Of a stretch of 64,000 bases of DNA, positions 1 through 8,314 are shown one piece after another. How positions within the stretch are numbered: the first letter of the stretch is position 1; every line of letters starts with the position of its first letter. Source of the stretch: Spirosoma taeanense (lineage in GTDB: Bacteria; Bacteroidota; Bacteroidia; Cytophagales; Spirosomataceae); NCBI RefSeq assembly GCF_013127955.1, contig NZ_CP053435.1, forward strand, positions 1,860,001 to 1,924,000. The letters run 5' to 3'. Below the pieces are notes generated by a model that was not told the origin of the DNA, searched no databases, and saw only the letters and a program-made list of their open reading frames with translations. A program made the translations under genes and the position numbers.

Positions 1-1140
1 ATAGAACGCTTTGATCTCGCGCGGATAGTTGGTCAGGATCACCGGCTTTTTGAAATGCTTCTCCACCAAATACCGCTCGTGTTCCGATTGCAAGTCAACG
101 CCCCAGCTTACTTCGTACTGAAACTGGCCTTTCCTGGCGGGCTTCGAATTGACCAGAATGTCGATGGCTTCCGTATAGGTCAGCCTAACGAACTCATTGC
201 TAATCACAAACTGAAGTTTTTCGAGCAAACTCATCTCGCTTTGCTCTTCTTTCTTCTTTGTTTTTTCTTCCTCTTTCAAACGGTTTTCGAGGAAGGCCAG
301 ATCGTCGGCACAGTGCTGGAGGGCATAGCGGATAACGGTTTTTACGAAGTCCTCGGCCAGATTCATGTTATCTTCCAGCTCATAGAAGGCCATTTCCGGC
401 TCAATCATCCAGAACTCGGCGAGGTGCCGGGTCGTGTTGGAGTTTTCGGCGCGGAATGTCGGCCCGAACGTATAGATTTTACCCAGCGCCAGCGCGCCCA
501 ACTCACCTTCCAACTGGCCTGATACGGTGAGGTTTGTCTCGCGGCCGAAGAAATCCTGGCTGTAGTCAACCTGTCCGTCTTCGGTGAGAGGTGGCCTGGT
601 AGCGTCGAGCGTCGTCACGCGGAACATTTCGCCCGCACCCTCGGCATCAGAAGCCGTAATGATGGGCGTGTTCAGATAATAGAACCCGTTGTCATTAAAA
701 TATTTATGCACCGCAAAGGCCAGCGCATGCCGGATACGGAGGATGGCGCTGAACGTATTGGTACGTGGACGCAGGTGGGCAATCTCGCGCAGGAATTCCA
801 GCGAGTGCCGCTTGGGCTGCAGCGGGTATTTATCCGGATCGGCGGGGCCGTAAATCTGAACGTGGGCAATCTTCAACTCAACCGCCTGTCCCGCTCCCTG
901 CGATTCAACCAGCTGACCCGTTGCCGCCAGGCAGGCGCCCGTCGTAATTAGTTTAAGGGTTTCTTCGGGCAGCTGACCGGCTTCGGCCACAATCTGAATA
1001 TTATTGATCGTTGAGCCGTCGTTGAGGGCAATGAAAACGGCGTTTTTACTCTCGCGCTTGGTGCGAACCCAGCCCTTTACGGTCACATCGGTGCCGATCG
1101 GGGCGGTTTTTAATAGCTGCTGAATGGGTAAATAACTCAT
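1..1140 (-). CDS. asnS: Asparaginyl-tRNA synthetase, C-terminus cut by window edge
   Basis: Cytosolic class II synthetase that attaches asparagine to tRNA(Asn). The frame is open from an ATG at 1138-1140 to base 1, giving 380 visible codons of a protein usually 460-480 long, so the last part lies outside the window. The N-terminal anticodon-binding OB fold occupies about residues 10-105 ([20 protein letters not shown]). Class II motif 2 is seen as [17 protein letters not shown] charged Lys/Glu-rich insertion follows, which I associate with Bacteroidota AsnRS. The [11 protein letters not shown] stretch before motif 2 is typical of AsnRS rather than AspRS. A TAnnTTTG promoter box lies 33 nt upstream of the start. 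Confidence 0.95.
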   Translation of the reverse strand, partial: MSYLPIQQLLKTAPIGTDVTVKGWVRTKRESKNAVFIALNDGSTINNIQIVAEAGQLPEETLKLITTGACLAATGQLVESQGAGQAVELKIAHVQIYGPADPDKYPLQPKRHSLEFLREIAHLRPRTNTFSAILRIRHALAFAVHKYFNDNGFYYLNTPIITASDAEGAGEMFRVTTLDATRPPLTEDGQVDYSQDFFGRETNLTVSGQLEGELGALALGKIYTFGPTFRAENSNTTRHLAEFWMIEPEMAFYELEDNMNLAEDFVKTVIRYALQHCADDLAFLENRLKEEEKTKKKEEQSEMSLLEKLQFVISNEFVRLTYTEAIDILVNSKPARKGQFQYEVSWGVDLQSEHERYLVEKHFKKPVILTNYPREIKAFY

Positions 1141-1462
1141 GCTGAAAAGCGACCGGATGATATTGGCAGCCGCAAAAGTACGGATTGTCACGCGAATCGC
1201 CCACTGCCTACGCCCCTGAAGCAAGCTTAAAGCTAGTGAGGCCAAGTGATAACGGACAATTCTTGCCCTAAAACCGCCTGAGGTTCGTTACAGACTACCC
1301 GTGCTGATAGTCAGGCAGGCAGTGAACGTTGAGGCTTGTCGGCCAAATAATACAATTCCAGTGTTTAAGTAGCCTTCTGTAGCCACCTAGGCAGTTTTTG
1401 AGTTAATGCGTTTATCAATCTCGATGCTATCAGCAACACGAATTATTTTACCTGCTTCATTC
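1141..1462. other. Intergenic region between divergent asnS and sixA-like gene
   Basis: This 322-bp gap separates two divergent genes. Apart from the asnS promoter box near its left end I see no ORF, no RNA gene and no strong hairpin. The part from about 1330 to 1460 is more AT-rich and probably holds the promoter for the sixA-like gene, but no clear TAnnTTTG box stands out. Confidence 0.5.
1173..1180 (-). promoter_or_regulatory. Bacteroidota -7 box for asnS
   Basis: On the minus strand these bases read TACTTTTG, an exact match to the Bacteroidota -7 consensus TAnnTTTG. It ends 33 nt before the asnS ATG, leaving a leader of roughly 25 nt. No clear TTG/TTTG -33 element is visible at the expected distance, so the call rests on the -7 box and position. 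Confidence 0.55.
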
Positions 1463-1969
1463 ATGTCTCGTATCCTTTACATTGTTCGTCATGCCAAAGC
1501 CGAGGATCGGGCTATTTTTATGGCCGATCATGACCGCGAGTTAACTTCAGAGGGAATTATAGCAGCCGCCCGTATGGGTCGTTACCTGCGCGATCAGGAC
1601 GTACGGCCCGATGTCATTATCAGCAGCACGGCATTCAGGGCTAAAGACACGGCCAAGGTGCTGGCCGAGCAGCTTAGCTACGATCCGGCGCAGATCCGGC
1701 TCAGCCCCGACCTGTTTGATGGGGGACCAAAGGCCTATATGGCGGCCGTCAATGCGCTGGCCGACGATACCTCGTCGGCAATGATCGTTGGTCATAATCC
1801 CGATGTGTCGTATTTTGCCGAATTTCTGACCCACGAGAACGTTGGTTCCATGAGCAAGGGAGCAGTCATCGCTGTCAGTTTTGAGGATCTGACCTGGGCT
1901 GAAATTTCGTCCAGAACGGGGAGTATTACGTTCAGGATTGCGCCTAAACAACTGCCCGGCGAGAAATAA
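1463..1969 (+). CDS. SixA-like phosphohistidine phosphatase (histidine phosphatase family)
   Basis: A 168-residue cytosolic protein of the histidine phosphatase superfamily. The catalytic RHG-type motif is IVRHAKAE at residues 6-13, and the second catalytic histidine is in MIVGHNPDVS. SixA proteins remove phosphate from phosphohistidine on signalling domains such as those of hybrid kinases; the physiological substrate here cannot be read from sequence. I chose the ATG at 1463 because MSRILYIVRHAKAE matches the compact family start; an in-frame ATG 19 codons upstream gives an extension with no family resemblance. The next gene, a small membrane protein, starts 58 bp downstream on the same strand. 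Confidence 0.8.
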   Translation: MSRILYIVRHAKAEDRAIFMADHDRELTSEGIIAAARMGRYLRDQDVRPDVIISSTAFRAKDTAKVLAEQLSYDPAQIRLSPDLFDGGPKAYMAAVNALADDTSSAMIVGHNPDVSYFAEFLTHENVGSMSKGAVIAVSFEDLTWAEISSRTGSITFRIAPKQLPGEK

Positions 1970-2027
1970 TTTCGGCTGGAAATCACGGTTTAGACGCTGG
2001 CTACTATAAACTGTTAATTGAGGGGGT

Positions 2028-2222
2028 ATGAATCGCAATCGTCGTATTTTTATTGTTGTGTTTATCGCTTTCACGGCCATTGTGGCCCTACTGGCCATTG
2101 ATATGGGCCGTCGGACAACGGCGCCTTGGAACAAACGCCGGGAAGTCGAGCGTGCTTTGCCGACTGAGGTCGATGGAACGGCCACCGATACCCTGGCGGC
2201 CGATACGTTATTAACTCCTTAA
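2028..2222 (+). CDS. Small single-pass membrane protein, unknown
   Basis: A 64-residue protein with a basic N-terminus (MNRNRRIF) followed by one hydrophobic helix at about residues 7-24 and a polar tail rich in Thr, Asp and Ala. It fits a type II or N-in membrane anchor. I recognise no family. It begins 58 bp after the sixA-like gene and ends 4 bp before the glyoxalase-fold gene, so it probably shares their transcript. Codon use is like the neighbours, which supports a real gene despite the small size. Confidence 0.6.
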   Translation: MNRNRRIFIVVFIAFTAIVALLAIDMGRRTTAPWNKRREVERALPTEVDGTATDTLAADTLLTP

Positions 2223-2226
2223 ATTT

Positions 2227-2616
2227 ATGCTTCAACTTTCCGGCGTTCATCACGTCGCTATCATTTGCTCGAATTACGAAGTTTCCAAACACTTCTATAC
2301 TCAGATACTGGGCCTGTCTGTCGTTGGAGAAGTTTACCGGGCCGAACGGAATTCCTATAAACTTGATCTGGCTGTGAATGGACAGTATCAGATTGAGCTT
2401 TTCTCGTTTCCCAACCCGCCCGCCCGCCCATCGCGCCCGGAGGCCCTGGGGCTGCGCCATCTGGCGTTTGCCGTTGGCGATCTTGATGCGGCCGTTGCCC
2501 ACCTGAATCAGCAGGGCGTCGTTACCGAGTCGATTCGGGTGGACCAGCAAACGAACCGACGCTTCACCTTTTTTGCTGATCCGGATGATCTGCCGCTGGA
2601 ACTGTATGAACAATAA
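2227..2616 (+). CDS. VOC (glyoxalase/bleomycin-resistance fold) protein, YaeR/GloA2-like
   Basis: A 129-residue single VOC unit. It starts with the family pattern GVHHVAIICSNYEVSKHFYT and ends with FFADPDDLPLELYE, giving the metal ligands expected of the fold: His near the N-terminus (H8 or H9), Glu in QIELFSF, His in GLRHLAF and Glu in the final PLELYE. This matches the short YaeR/GloA2 group, often annotated as lactoylglutathione lyase-like, but the substrate is not established. It follows the small membrane gene by only 4 bp and is convergent with the aminotransferase gene downstream. Confidence 0.85.
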   Translation: MLQLSGVHHVAIICSNYEVSKHFYTQILGLSVVGEVYRAERNSYKLDLAVNGQYQIELFSFPNPPARPSRPEALGLRHLAFAVGDLDAAVAHLNQQGVVTESIRVDQQTNRRFTFFADPDDLPLELYEQ

Positions 2617-2647
2617 GTGGGCTGCCTACGCATAAGCCCCGACTCAT

Positions 2648-3850
2648 TTACGTTCCGATTACGTCTGTCAGCACCCGGACCAGCGCATTAACATCGTCGG
2701 AGGTATTGTACAGATGCGGAGCGATACGAAGGGCGCGTCTCCGAGCCGATATGGATACATTGTTCGCCTGCAGGGCCTGCTGAACCGTCATGGGGTCAGC
2801 GTGGTCGGGTAGCCACAAACCAACCAGGTGATGACTACGGCCGCGACTGCCATTTTCCGGTTCGACATGGCAGCCGAGGGCTTCCAGCGCGGGCCAGGCC
2901 CCAGCCATCAGCTCATTGGTGTAGTCCTGAATGCGTTGTGGCTGCCAGTCCAGCAACTGCATGAGAGCGGCTTCAAGCATGGGCATCTGCAGAAAATGCG
3001 TTGCTTCACCGACGTTGTAACGGGCGGCTTTCGGTCGGTACTGGGGCTGGTAATCCATCAGCCGGTGAAACTGATTGCTGTCCAGCCGGTTCATCCAGCT
3101 TTCTTCCAGCGGAATACCATCGTCGAAGGCGGGACCGTAATACGCCAGGCCAAGCGAGTAGGGGCCCATCAGCCATTTATATCCCGCGCAGATAACGGCA
3201 TCCGACCGGATGGCCTGCCAGTCGAAAGGCAGGGCACCCACGGCCTGTGTACCGTCAATGGCGAACCACGCCCCAATTTCCCGCGCCCGCTGGCCAACGG
3301 CTTCCAGATCGAACCGGATGCCATACATCCAGTGAACTGGCGGGACAACTACCAGCGCCGTGTCTGGGCCGATGGCGTCCAATAAACGCTCATTCCACTG
3401 AGGACCTTTCGGAAAATCGTCGGGCATGGCCACAACGGAAAGGTGTAAACCCAGTTCGGTGCATACCCGATCCCAGGCATATACATCGCTGGGAAATTCG
3501 CTTTGAACCAGAACAATATGCTGTCCCGCCCTGATACCGGGTTTGCGGGGCAGGTTTCGAGCAACAACGGCCATGCCATAGGAAACGGACGGAATAACGG
3601 CAATTCGGTCCGGGTCTGGGCTATTGATCAGTTCAGAAAACAGCGCCCGCACCCGAACGGCCCCGGTGAAGAAATCGTCCGGTCGCAACCCAAAGGGATT
3701 GGCCTGATGGGCGAGGGCCTCATGCCCCGCTTGCTCAACCTTTCGGCTGAAGGGTGAGCGAGTTGCACAGTTCAGATAATGAACGCCTTCCGGCAAGGTA
3801 AACTGATCTTTCTGACAGCTTAATGCCGAAGAAACAGGAGACGCAAGCAT
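2648..3850 (-). CDS. Class V aminotransferase fold PLP enzyme (cysteine desulfurase/isopenicillin epimerase-like)
   Basis: A 400-residue fold-type I PLP enzyme. The PLP-binding lysine is about K225 in ICAGYKWLMGP, and the Asp that holds the pyridine nitrogen is in AWFAIDGTQAVGA (about D199), where the DGTQ pattern is typical of the class V group near kynureninase, SufS and isopenicillin epimerase. There is no conserved catalytic Cys loop of a typical SufS that I can point to, so cysteine desulfurase activity is not claimed. The ATG at 3850 puts MLASPVSSALSCQ at the start; an upstream ATG at 3931 would add 27 AT-rich-coded residues and run into the divergent gene's leader. Confidence 0.85.
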   Translation of the reverse strand: MLASPVSSALSCQKDQFTLPEGVHYLNCATRSPFSRKVEQAGHEALAHQANPFGLRPDDFFTGAVRVRALFSELINSPDPDRIAVIPSVSYGMAVVARNLPRKPGIRAGQHIVLVQSEFPSDVYAWDRVCTELGLHLSVVAMPDDFPKGPQWNERLLDAIGPDTALVVVPPVHWMYGIRFDLEAVGQRAREIGAWFAIDGTQAVGALPFDWQAIRSDAVICAGYKWLMGPYSLGLAYYGPAFDDGIPLEESWMNRLDSNQFHRLMDYQPQYRPKAARYNVGEATHFLQMPMLEAALMQLLDWQPQRIQDYTNELMAGAWPALEALGCHVEPENGSRGRSHHLVGLWLPDHADPMTVQQALQANNVSISARRRALRIAPHLYNTSDDVNALVRVLTDVIGT

Positions 3851-3941
3851 ACTTGAAAAATTTTTTAAAAAATAATCGATAGGTATATTTCGGTACGATA
3901 TTTGTTTAACTTTATTGAGAAATATAAACAAAAGAGCCGAT

Positions 3942-4472
3942 ATGACACCTATGTTAAGCGTTGGTTCCCGAGTTTACCACCCTGTGTTTGGTGATGGCGT
4001 CGTCATAAACGTACAGAGAAACAGTTATACCATTCGCTTTTTGCAACAGGGCGTGAAGATACTCAAATTCAACGCGCCCCTGACCATCCTTGAGCCAATA
4101 GACGCCGGTATGCAGGCTACCCGGAAAATTGGTTCCGGACAGGCTTCCGCGCCAATCGCTCAGAACCGGAGCTATGTTGGTGAACAGGTAAAGTCGGGCA
4201 AAGCTATGGCAGGGCATAAGCCGTATCGCCGATCCGGACGGATAAAAACCTTACTCAATGAGTTGCCAATGGGCGGTTCTTTCTTTACAAACCTGATTTT
4301 GATGGATCGCCTGCGTCAGCCACAAACGGGTGCGAGCCTGAAGAATCCGTCCGAAAAGCGAAAAACAGAACGATATATACAAAAAATGTACGGTAGCCTT
4401 ACGTCGCTCAGGCTGCTCTACACCTACCAGCATTATCAGCTCATCGGTCGCAAAATCGGCTTTGATGCCTGA
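3942..4472 (+). CDS. Orphan protein with UvrD/PcrA-tail-like (tudor/SH3) N-terminal domain
   Basis: A 176-residue protein. Residues 6-52 contain VGSRVYHPVFGDGVV, then a short strand pair, then GVKILKFNAPLTIL. The spacing and residues resemble the C-terminal tudor-like domain of UvrD/PcrA helicases, which in known cases contacts RNA polymerase. The rest (residues 55-176) is basic, low in recognised motifs, and ends in a helical stretch with several Tyr and Arg. No helicase domain is present or adjacent. I chose the ATG at 3942; one nine codons upstream is possible. It is divergent from the aminotransferase gene across an AT-rich spacer, and convergent with xerD. Confidence 0.6.
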   Translation: MTPMLSVGSRVYHPVFGDGVVINVQRNSYTIRFLQQGVKILKFNAPLTILEPIDAGMQATRKIGSGQASAPIAQNRSYVGEQVKSGKAMAGHKPYRRSGRIKTLLNELPMGGSFFTNLILMDRLRQPQTGASLKNPSEKRKTERYIQKMYGSLTSLRLLYTYQHYQLIGRKIGFDA

Positions 4473-4511
4473 GAAAGGTCCATGTATTTTGGGTTAGTTA
4501 GGTTTGGGGGC

Positions 4512-4547
4512 TCCCCGCTACGGCTTCAGTAGCGGGGACTTTTTTTG
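4512..4547. terminator. Hairpin terminator between 3942 gene and xerD
   Basis: A 9-bp GC-rich stem (TCCCCGCTA at 4512-4520 pairs with TAGCGGGGA at 4530-4538) with a 9-nt loop is followed on the plus strand by CTTTTTTT. It lies between two convergent genes and mainly terminates the plus-strand gene. Confidence 0.85.
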
Positions 4548-4551
4548 TCCG

Positions 4552-5463
4552 TTAACCCTTTCGGCTTCGACTCCGGGGATGATACTCCCGCAGGGTCTGC
4601 TGCAGATAGTCGCGGTCGAGATGGGTATAGATTTCGGTGGTCGTAATGGATTCGTGGCCGAGCATCTGTTGCACGGCCCGCAGGTCAGCCCCGCCTTCGA
4701 TGAGGTGAGTCGCGAACGAATGCCGGAAGGTGTGCGGACTGATCGTTTTTTTGATACCGGCCTGAGCCGCTAATTTTTTGATGGTCGTGAAGACTGATAT
4801 GCGGGAAAGCTGTTTGCCACGCAGGTTCAGAAAAATAGTGTCCTCATCGCCTTTCTGCACATCCAGCTGGCTTCGAACGTGGTCGACGTAAAGCCTGGTA
4901 TAATGCATGGCATCCTGCCCAATGGGCACGAGTCGGACTTTGTCGCCCTTGCCCAGCACCCGGATAAAGCCCGCGTCGAAATAACAGTTGGTGAGCCTGA
5001 GACCGAGCAGTTCGGACACGCGCAGCCCCGAACTATAGAGCACTTCGAGCATGGCCCGGTCGCGGGTGCCGCCGGGCGTGGACAGGTCAATCGCGGCCAG
5101 CATGGCTTCAATTTCCGGAAAACTGAGCGTATCGGGTAATTTGCGGCCGAGTTTAGGCGCTTCGAGCAGTTGCGTAGGATCGTGCTGGATCAGGTTTTCA
5201 AACAGTAGATACTTGAAGAATGATTTTAGTCCCGATAGCATCCGGGCCTGGCTGTGAGCCGACAGACCCAGGTCGCCCACGTAGCCCAGAAAATTCATTA
5301 GTTCCTTCTCCGTCACCTGCGTCGGCTCCAGAGCGGGGTTGGTCAGCAGAATAAACTCGTAGAGTTTCTCGGCATCGTGCAGATACGCTTCCACCGAGTT
5401 TTCGGCCAGCGACCGTTCGAGTTTGAGGTAGTTCTTAAAGGCGTTTATATAACTTTGCCACAT
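4552..5463 (-). CDS. xerD: Tyrosine recombinase XerD
   Basis: A 303-residue site-specific recombinase, the usual length for XerC/XerD, which resolves chromosome dimers at dif. The N-terminal SAM-like core-binding domain covers residues 1-95. The catalytic set is complete: R148 in SSGLRVSELLGL, K172 in the beta hairpin (GKGDKVR), H244 and R247 in HTFRHSFATHL, H270 in LGHESITTT, and nucleophile Y279. The ATG at 5463 gives MWQSYINAFKNYL, a normal start; longer starts would run into aroQ. It is divergent from aroQ with a 94-bp spacer holding an inverted repeat. No transposon genes accompany it, so the housekeeping role is most likely. Confidence 0.9.
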   Translation of the reverse strand: MWQSYINAFKNYLKLERSLAENSVEAYLHDAEKLYEFILLTNPALEPTQVTEKELMNFLGYVGDLGLSAHSQARMLSGLKSFFKYLLFENLIQHDPTQLLEAPKLGRKLPDTLSFPEIEAMLAAIDLSTPGGTRDRAMLEVLYSSGLRVSELLGLRLTNCYFDAGFIRVLGKGDKVRLVPIGQDAMHYTRLYVDHVRSQLDVQKGDEDTIFLNLRGKQLSRISVFTTIKKLAAQAGIKKTISPHTFRHSFATHLIEGGADLRAVQQMLGHESITTTEIYTHLDRDYLQQTLREYHPRSRSRKG

Positions 5464-5479
5464 AGTTGGTAGTCCGGAC

Positions 5480-5527
5480 GGCCACGTCCGGACGTAAAAA
5501 TCACTCCCGTAACCTCCGGACGTGGCC
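5480..5527. repeat. 12-bp inverted repeat between xerD and aroQ
   Basis: GGCCACGTCCGG at 5480-5491 is the exact reverse complement of CCGGACGTGGCC at 5516-5527, with 24 nt between them. It sits in the divergent spacer, just before xerD and about 30 bp before the aroQ ATG. It could be a regulator site or a stem-loop; spacing does not match a dif site. Confidence 0.6.
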
Positions 5528-5557
5528 ACCGGGACGCCGTATTCTCCGGCTACTTCC

Positions 5558-6001
5558 ATGAAACAGATCCTGATCATTAACGGCCCTAACCTGAATCTGC
5601 TCGGCAAGCGCGAGCCGACCATTTACGGCAATCGCTCCTTTGTCGATTATCTGAAAACCATCGAAGAGCTGTTTCCTGACGTGCAACTTCGCTATTTTCA
5701 GTCGAACCACGAAGGCGAATTGCTGGATAAAATTCACGAACTGGGTTTCGACGTAGACGGGATTGTGATCAATGCCGGTGCCTATACCCATACGTCCGTT
5801 GCCCTCGCCGACGCCCTGTCGGCTGTAACGGCCCCGGCGGTGGAGGTACATATCAGCAACGTTCACGCCCGCGAGTCGTTCCGGCATCATAGCTTTCTCT
5901 CGGCCAAGTGTAAAGGTGTGGTTGTAGGTCTGGGGCTTATGGGTTATGAACTGGCAGTACGGTATCTGCTGAGTCTGGAGGATACGCCAAAGCTGGTGTA
6001 G
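5558..6001 (+). CDS. aroQ: 3-dehydroquinate dehydratase, type II
   Basis: A 147-residue cytosolic enzyme that dehydrates 3-dehydroquinate to 3-dehydroshikimate in the shikimate pathway; type II enzymes form dodecamers. Diagnostic motifs are IINGPNLNLLGKREPTIYG at the start, QSNHEGELLDKIHE, INAGAYTHTSVALADAL (catalytic His region) and EVHISNVHARESFRHHS. The tyrosine in PTIYG is the expected catalytic base. Start chosen at 5558 (MKQILIINGP), the conserved family start. It is divergent from xerD and followed by an aminotransferase gene 56 bp downstream. Confidence 0.95.
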   Translation: MKQILIINGPNLNLLGKREPTIYGNRSFVDYLKTIEELFPDVQLRYFQSNHEGELLDKIHELGFDVDGIVINAGAYTHTSVALADALSAVTAPAVEVHISNVHARESFRHHSFLSAKCKGVVVGLGLMGYELAVRYLLSLEDTPKLV

Positions 6002-6057
6002 CCGTAGCTATTGCCTTTTGTTCGTACCATTTGATCGCTTCTTAACCCTACAATTCC

Positions 6058-7074
6058 ATGATTACGTTTTATCCCGGCCCGTCAAAGGTGTATCCACAGG
6101 TAGCCGATTACGCGGCCGAAGCCGTGCGCTCGGGGATAGTCAGCCTGAATCACCGCAGTCCGGGGTTTATGGAGGTGGTAAAGGAAGCGATTCACCTGCT
6201 GCACGAAAAACTCGCTATTCCGGCCGATTATCATATCGCCTTTGTGTCGTCGGCAACGGAGTGCTGGGAGATTGTGGCACAGTCGTTGACGGGCGAAACC
6301 TCGCTGCATCCCTATGGGGGGGCCTTCGGTAAAAAATGGGCGGAGTACGCCTACCGGATCAAGCCGCCGTTTAATCTCAGCCAGGCCGATACGCTCTGCA
6401 TCGTTCAGAACGAAACCTCCAACGGTACCCAGGTGAATCGGGAAGCCCTCGCGCAGTTTCGGCAGGACTTTTCGGGGCTGGTTGCCGTCGATGCCGTTTC
6501 ATCAATGGCGGGCGTGGAGTTCGACTGGACACTGGCCGATGTCTGGTTTGCTTCCGTGCAAAAATGCTTTGGTCTGCCGGCAGGCTTAGCCATGCTGGTC
6601 TATTCGCCCGATGCTCTGAAACGGGCCGAAGCCATTGGCGAGAACGAGCATTACAACAGCCTGCTATTCATTCACGAAAACTTCAGCAAGTATCAGACGC
6701 CCTATACGCCCAACGGCCTGGGAATTTATTGCCTGATGCGCGTGCTGCAACAGATCCCACCCATTGCCCGCGTGGCCGAAGTGACCCGAAAGCGGGCGGC
6801 TGCCTGGTACGCTTTTTTTGAGCAGACGATGGCGGGTTCACCCTTTAACCTGCTGATCAGCGACCCCGCCGTCCGGTCCGATACGGTAATTGCGGTTGAG
6901 GGTTCTGAAGCCGACGTAAAGGCTATGAAAACGGCTGCGCAGCAGGCGGGCATCCTGCTTGGTAACGGCTATGGCGACTGGAAAAATACCACCTTTCGGA
7001 TCGCCAACTTCCCGGCCATAACCGACGAAGAAATTGAGCAGCTAACCCATTTTCTGCGAACGTATCCGACCTGA
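6058..7074 (+). CDS. Class V aminotransferase, SerC/alanine-glyoxylate aminotransferase-like
   Basis: A 338-residue PLP aminotransferase. The N-terminus FYPGPSKVYPQV has the GPS/GPT signature of SerC and alanine-glyoxylate aminotransferases. The PLP lysine is K169 in SVQKCFGLPAG, and the cofactor Asp is in VAVDAVSSMAGVEFD. The SVQK(C/A)xGxPxG pattern is typical of SerC-like enzymes in Bacteroidota, which may make 3-phosphoserine for serine synthesis. serA is not visible nearby, so the exact substrate remains unproven. It follows aroQ on the same strand with a 56-bp gap. Confidence 0.8.
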   Translation: MITFYPGPSKVYPQVADYAAEAVRSGIVSLNHRSPGFMEVVKEAIHLLHEKLAIPADYHIAFVSSATECWEIVAQSLTGETSLHPYGGAFGKKWAEYAYRIKPPFNLSQADTLCIVQNETSNGTQVNREALAQFRQDFSGLVAVDAVSSMAGVEFDWTLADVWFASVQKCFGLPAGLAMLVYSPDALKRAEAIGENEHYNSLLFIHENFSKYQTPYTPNGLGIYCLMRVLQQIPPIARVAEVTRKRAAAWYAFFEQTMAGSPFNLLISDPAVRSDTVIAVEGSEADVKAMKTAAQQAGILLGNGYGDWKNTTFRIANFPAITDEEIEQLTHFLRTYPT

Positions 7075-7130
7075 ACAGGCGCCGGTGTTTTATTTGCTGC
7101 TAACTAACTGATTGGAGTTTGTCTGCCCCT

Positions 7131-7706
7131 ATGTTCGACGTCAAAGAAATCGTTTCCGTTACGCTCATTCTGTTTTCCGTGATCGACATTGTTGGTTCAC
7201 TGCCGGTGATCATTGACCTGCGTAAAAAAGTCGGCAGGATCGAGTCGGAACGGGCAACCCTGGTGTCGGGAGCGCTGATGCTGTCGTTTCTCTTCGTGGG
7301 CGAGCGGATTCTGAAGTTGTTCGGCGTTGATGTGGCCTCTTTTGCGGTGGCCGGAGCGCTGATTATCTTCCTGCTCGGCCTGGAGATGATTCTGGGCCGC
7401 ACGATTTTCAAGCCCGATGAAAGCACGGGTGGCGCTGCGCATATTGTGCCGATTGCCTTTCCCTTAATTGCGGGAGCCGGTACGCTGACGACCATTATCT
7501 CACTCCGGGCCGAATATCAGACGGTTAACATCATCGTCGGAATCATCCTGAACCTGATTCTGATCTATATCGTGCTGAAATCGTCGGAATGGCTCGAAAC
7601 CCGAATCGGGCCGGGCGGACTGGATGTGCTGCGTAAGATCTTCGGCATTATTCTGCTGGCCATCGCCATCAAACTGATAAAAACAAATTTGATTGCTGAT
7701 TTTTAA
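7131..7706 (+). CDS. MarC-family integral membrane protein
   Basis: A 191-residue inner-membrane protein with about six hydrophobic helices. The N-terminal FSVIDIVGSLPVI and central IAFPLIAGAGTLTTII patterns are those of the MarC/YchE family (once linked to multiple antibiotic resistance; the transported substrate is unknown). The ATG at 7131 is preferred over a TTG four codons earlier. It stands between an aminotransferase gene and a nucleotide pyrophosphohydrolase-like gene, all on the plus strand with short gaps. Confidence 0.85.
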   Translation: MFDVKEIVSVTLILFSVIDIVGSLPVIIDLRKKVGRIESERATLVSGALMLSFLFVGERILKLFGVDVASFAVAGALIIFLLGLEMILGRTIFKPDESTGGAAHIVPIAFPLIAGAGTLTTIISLRAEYQTVNIIVGIILNLILIYIVLKSSEWLETRIGPGGLDVLRKIFGIILLAIAIKLIKTNLIADF

Positions 7707-7764
7707 TTTCTTACAACCGGCTGTCTGACAAGCCTTTTGGTCAGAAAACCGGTTCCAAACGTCT

Positions 7765-8235
7765 ATGACATCACCCGATTCGCTCAATCAGGTTGCGGAG
7801 TTTCACCGCACTTTCCACGCACCTATTCTTGATACGCCCCAGATTCCTTCGCCAGCCCGCTGCCAGTTGCGCGTGTCGCTGCTGGCCGAAGAGCTGGACG
7901 AATTTCGCGAAGCCATCGCTGCGGGCGATCTGGTTGCCGTTGCCGATGCACTCTGCGATCTGCAGTACGTACTGTCGGGAGCCGTGCTTGAATTTGGCCT
8001 GGGCGAGGCTTTCAAGCCGTTGTTCGATGAGGTGCAGCGCTCGAACATGAGCAAAGCCTGCCTGACCGCTGCCGAAGCCGAGGCCACCGTAGCACAGTAC
8101 CAGGCCAAAGGCGTCCCCTGTCATTACGTCGAATCGGACGGGAAGTTTCTGGTCTACCGCGACGCCGATCACAAGACGCTCAAAAGTATCAACTATTCAC
8201 CCGCCGATCTGGAAACGATTCTAAACGGTCAATAA
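7765..8235 (+). CDS. MazG-like/PRA-PH-family nucleotide pyrophosphohydrolase
   Basis: A 156-residue all-alpha NTP pyrophosphohydrolase-like protein. The metal-binding pattern is LAEELDEFREAI followed by DALCDLQYVL, giving the ExxE...D..D set of the MazG/dUTPase-C superfamily. Known members hydrolyse noncanonical nucleoside triphosphates or phosphoribosyl-ATP. The C-terminal NYSPADLETIL also fits the PRA-PH-like family. No histidine biosynthesis genes are near, so housecleaning of nucleotides is more likely than HisE. Confidence 0.8.
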   Translation: MTSPDSLNQVAEFHRTFHAPILDTPQIPSPARCQLRVSLLAEELDEFREAIAAGDLVAVADALCDLQYVLSGAVLEFGLGEAFKPLFDEVQRSNMSKACLTAAEAEATVAQYQAKGVPCHYVESDGKFLVYRDADHKTLKSINYSPADLETILNGQ

Positions 8236-8240
8236 ATGTT

Positions 8241-8303
8241 GTCATTGGCGGTCATGCCATAATTATCAAAAGCAATGAATGACCAAATATGACCTTAAAT
8301 GAC
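8241..8303. promoter_or_regulatory. Phased TGAC/GTCA array upstream of pepT
   Basis: GTCA occurs at 8241 and 8251, and TGAC at 8280, 8290 and 8300, each step exactly 10 bp. The left pair and the first right pair form an imperfect inverted repeat (15-bp arms with 11 matches, 8241-8255 against 8279-8293). The array ends 11 bp before the pepT ATG. One-helical-turn spacing suggests an operator bound from one face, but no regulator is identified. Confidence 0.45.
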
Positions 8304-8314
8304 ATCTAAAGCGT

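Noticed and set aside
3915..3941. Upstream start for the UvrD-tail-like protein
   Set aside because: The nine extra codons come from the AT-rich promoter region and have no likeness to the conserved domain.
5464..5557. dif recombination site next to xerD
   Set aside because: dif sites are about 28 bp with 11-bp arms and a 6-bp centre. Here the arms are 12 bp and GC-rich with a 24-bp centre.
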